A DNA stretch of 64,000 nucleotides, taken from NCBI GenBank assembly GCA_027923505.1, contig BROI01000025.1:186001-250000 (forward strand), in the 5' to 3' direction. The notes beneath the pieces were generated by a model, which saw nothing but the letters and a program-made list of their open reading frames with translations, made no database searches and was not told the origin of the DNA. How positions within the stretch are numbered: position 1 is the stretch's first letter; every line of letters starts with the position of its first letter. Made by a program: the position numbers and the translations under genes. Below, piece by piece: positions 63,601-64,000 of this stretch. Source of the DNA: Mayamaea pseudoterrestris (Eukaryota > Bacillariophyta > Bacillariophyceae > Sellaphorales > Sellaphoraceae).

Positions 63601-64000
63601 GCAATGGTGTGGTCCATTTTCTTCATGGTTTGTCCTCAGTTATTTAGAGTAAGTTCGCTGCATGATGACCTCGGTGATATTCATTAAGGACAACTCACGC
63701 CTTTTGTTTCAGACCATCGCTAATTTCGGAAGCGTGGCAACCAGTGTCGCCAAAGCGGAGCGTCGCGCCTTGCAATACTTCTGGTGGTTCATGGTCTTCA
63801 CGGCCTTCACCGGTCCTATTCTTGCCCAATGGGTTCTAAATGCCATTGACAACGACTTTCAGTTTGGCGCTGGGCTACGAGAGGCCCTTCGATTAATTGC
63901 AGGGGCGACAGCGACTGTTGTTTCGGCCAACTGGCTCAATTGGATCATATATCGCTTCACAATCATAATTCCAATCCACTATATGCTGCAATTCAACACG
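60640..64000 (+). CDS. CSC1/TMEM63-type (DUF221) ion channel, 5' part
   Basis: Exons 60640-63648 and 63713 to the window end, 64-base phase-0 intron; 1099 residues present, and the gene continues. The first membrane segment (FTFFGGLLVLMACWLLFGVAL) is followed by SYDTLLRGVPGTGT-type loops, a second segment before TSPTVDCS, a third near RLYAVVAVLWILTLHVLYLL, then the cytosolic region with VGLYSLLVGNLPTLPEL and FAVVTFTSRQAAIAA. The channel core begins PFNIWLCRNC and continues over the splice as QLFRTIANFGSVATSVAKAE. CSC1/OSCA proteins are mechanosensitive or osmosensitive cation channels. An acidic, disordered insert (about residues 330-470) is unusual in length. Confidence 0.87.

Noticed and set aside
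1-64000. Transposable or virus-derived elements
   Set aside because: No reverse transcriptase, integrase, transposase or capsid motif, and no long terminal or inverted repeats were seen in any frame.

Overview
The window is nuclear DNA from a compact eukaryotic genome, most likely a diatom or another photosynthetic stramenopile. Genes lie close together on both strands. I could place 26 spliceosomal introns, almost all GT-AG and about 60-200 bases long. Two predicted precursors (722-1324 and 7181-9346) begin with a signal peptide followed by Phe at the predicted cleavage site (LA|FAP and AAS|FIVGP), the bipartite plastid-targeting signature of algae with red secondary plastids. A membrane-anchored nucleotide cyclase fused to a phosphodiesterase, a GT61 and a GT32 glycosyltransferase, and cysteine-rich GPI-type surface proteins fit this. 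I see no transposon, virus-like element, CRISPR array, rRNA or tRNA. The species cannot be named from the sequence.

Layout. 1-12.5 kb: the tail of an unknown gene, a plastid-targeted protein, a pterin carbinolamine dehydratase, a small coiled-coil protein, a large NB-ARC/TPR protein with a gamma-glutamylcyclotransferase-like head, a second plastid-targeted coiled-coil protein, phosphomannomutase, a small zinc protein and a secreted protein. 13-21.7 kb: a 1592-residue probable nuclear protein, a GRDP-like/ubiquitin-like fusion and a TSG101-type ESCRT-I subunit. 22-26.5 kb: a same-strand array of four secreted cysteine-rich proteins from two families in the order A-B-B-A. 26.9-45.9 kb: a C2 protein, an internally duplicated membrane protein, a GT32 enzyme, ubiquitin E1, a secretory thioredoxin-thioredoxin reductase fusion, COQ5, a membrane RING-H2 protein, an ELP5-like Elongator subunit, a GT61 enzyme and an ankyrin-repeat protein. 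47-64 kb: a VWA-alpha-kinase, pyruvate kinase, the receptor cyclase-PDE, a MYND protein, a TM9 nonaspanin and the 5' part of a CSC1/TMEM63-type channel.

How they fit together. Most are single housekeeping genes and there is no operon logic. Themes recur: ubiquitin and endosomal sorting (E1, TSG101, RING-H2, UBL protein), the secretory pathway and glycosylation (phosphomannomutase, GT32, GT61, TM9, secreted proteins) and signalling (cyclase-PDE, alpha-kinase, NB-ARC/TPR, C2, CSC1). Many neighbours are divergent and share short upstream regions. A recurring element close to AAAACCGCTGCGACATT sits in many of these regions and looks like a shared promoter signal.

The points most worth a second look are the GGCT-NB-ARC-TPR fusion, the recurring promoter element, the thioredoxin-first Trx-TrxR fusion, the A-B-B-A array and the Glu/Gln pair in the cyclase active site. 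Exon boundaries were placed by eye from splice consensus, reading-frame continuity and family conservation.
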